The translations under genes were made by a program, and so were the position numbers. A model generated the notes under the pieces. It worked only from the letters and a program-made list of their open reading frames with translations, was not told the origin of the DNA and searched no databases. From Haloferacaceae archaeon (GTDB lineage: Archaea > Halobacteriota > Halobacteria > Halobacteriales > Haloferacaceae), in the NCBI GenBank assembly GCA_018609965.1, contig JAHENP010000269.1:1-5729 (forward strand): a stretch of 5,729 nucleotides of DNA. The letters are read 5' to 3'. This document shows, piece by piece, positions 5,101-5,729 of this stretch (positions are counted from its first letter, which is position 1; each line of letters starts with the position of its first letter).

Positions 5101-5729
5101 ATGGACGACACGGCTCCGGCGGCAGACGGCGGACGGGCCGCCGACGGGTACGACGTAGAACGGTATCTCCAGATCAGAGCCGCGAGCGGGGCGGATCTGG
5201 CGCCGGACGGGACGTTGGCGTTTCTGATGGACACCACCGGGACGCGGCAGGTGTGGACCGTCTCGGAGCCGGGTGGGTGGCCGACACAACACACCTTCTA
5301 CGACGAGAGCGTCTCCTACGTGGCGTGGTCGCCCGAACGGCGGGAACTCGCCTTCGGGATGGACGAGGGCGGCAACGAGCGGACCCAACTGTACCGACTT
5401 GACCCGGAGACGGGACGGGTCCACGAGCTGACGGCGACGCCGGACGCGAAACACCGGTGGGGTGGGTGGAGCAACGACGGCGAGCAGATCGCGTTCGCGT
5501 CGAACCGACGGGCGGGTGACGTGTTCGACGTGTACGTCCAGGGCCGCGACGAACAGGGGGATGAGGCGGAGCTGGTCCACGAGGGTGGCGGCTGGCTCTC
5601 CGTCGTCGGCTGGGGACCGGACGACGACCGACTGCTCGTCCGTCGTGCACACTCGTTGTTCGACCAGGATCTCTACCTCCTGGATCTGGAGACCGGCGAC
5701 TACCGCCACCTCACCCCACACGACGGCCA
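5101..5729 (+). CDS. S9-family peptidase, N-terminal beta-propeller part (runs off the window)
   Basis: This is the first 209 residues of a probable serine peptidase of the prolyl oligopeptidase / acylaminoacyl-peptidase class (MEROPS S9). The reading frame stays open to the window end. After an acidic lead and ERYLQIRAASGADLAPDG (20-37), TolB/WD-like blades repeat the pattern of a W-S-x-D/E turn, a hydrophobic strand and a Y-x-L/V-D strand: VAWSPERRELAFGMD (74-88), GGWSNDGEQIAFASN (121-135) and VGWGPDDDRLLVRR (169-182). Each is followed by strands such as QLYRLDPETG and DLYLLDLETG. In this class the propeller gates substrate access to a C-terminal alpha/beta-hydrolase domain with a Ser-Asp-His triad, which lies outside the window, so activity cannot be judged. 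No signal peptide is seen, suggesting a cytoplasmic peptidase. It diverges from the glycosyltransferase across a 102-bp spacer. A non-catalytic propeller protein is the alternative. Confidence 0.88.
   Translation, partial: MDDTAPAADGGRAADGYDVERYLQIRAASGADLAPDGTLAFLMDTTGTRQVWTVSEPGGWPTQHTFYDESVSYVAWSPERRELAFGMDEGGNERTQLYRLDPETGRVHELTATPDAKHRWGGWSNDGEQIAFASNRRAGDVFDVYVQGRDEQGDEAELVHEGGGWLSVVGWGPDDDRLLVRRAHSLFDQDLYLLDLETGDYRHLTPHDG

Noticed and set aside
4999..5721. N-terminal extension of the glycosyltransferase frame upstream of the ATG at 4998
   Set aside because: The frame stays open but lies antisense to the S9 peptidase and across the divergent promoter region. The extension shows no domain, and the ATG at 4998 begins the conserved first beta-strand.
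1..5729. Mobile element, CRISPR array, tRNA, rRNA or toxin-antitoxin system
   Set aside because: No transposase or integrase motif, terminal inverted repeats, regularly spaced direct repeats, or tRNA-like T-loop sequence was found. The small unknown gene and the wHTH gene are divergent rather than an operon, so they do not resemble a toxin-antitoxin pair.

Overview
The window looks like chromosomal DNA from a halophilic archaeon (class Halobacteria). The coding regions are very GC-rich, the predicted proteins carry many Asp and Glu and few Lys, and several genes have a TATA-like box about 26-31 bp before the start codon with no usable Shine-Dalgarno sequence, which is the leaderless-mRNA arrangement typical of haloarchaea. 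The genus cannot be named from this sequence.

Layout, left to right. (1) The 3' part, probably nearly all, of a metallo-beta-lactamase-fold hydrolase on the + strand (1-845) with a full set of metal ligands. (2) A small cysteine-containing protein of unknown function on the - strand (846-1178). Its stop codon directly abuts that of gene 1, and its DNA is less GC-rich than its surroundings. (3) A 98-bp AT-rich divergent spacer whose palindromic TATA box serves (4) a 143-aa winged helix-turn-helix protein on the + strand (1277-1708). (5) After 90 bp, a long-chain acyl-CoA synthetase (AMP-forming, FadD/ACSL type) on the + strand (1799-3904) with its own leaderless promoter and a 50-residue acidic insert. 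(6) A convergent GT4-type glycosyltransferase on the - strand (3934-4998). (7) A 102-bp divergent spacer with a perfect 8+6+8 inverted repeat. (8) The start of an S9-family (prolyl oligopeptidase-like) peptidase on the + strand (5101 to the window end), of which only part of the beta-propeller is present.

Each complete gene appears to be its own transcription unit, so no multi-gene operon is evident. The genes do not form an obvious pathway: lipid activation, glycosyl transfer, peptide hydrolysis and an MBL hydrolase are ordinary haloarchaeal core or near-core functions. The only plausible functional pairing is the wHTH protein just upstream of the acyl-CoA synthetase, and that rests on position alone. 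I see no mobile element, CRISPR array, tRNA or rRNA, and no strong sign of a new system. The items most worth checking are the unknown Cys-containing protein, the palindrome between the glycosyltransferase and peptidase promoters, the altered EX7E motif of the glycosyltransferase, and the insert in the acyl-CoA synthetase.
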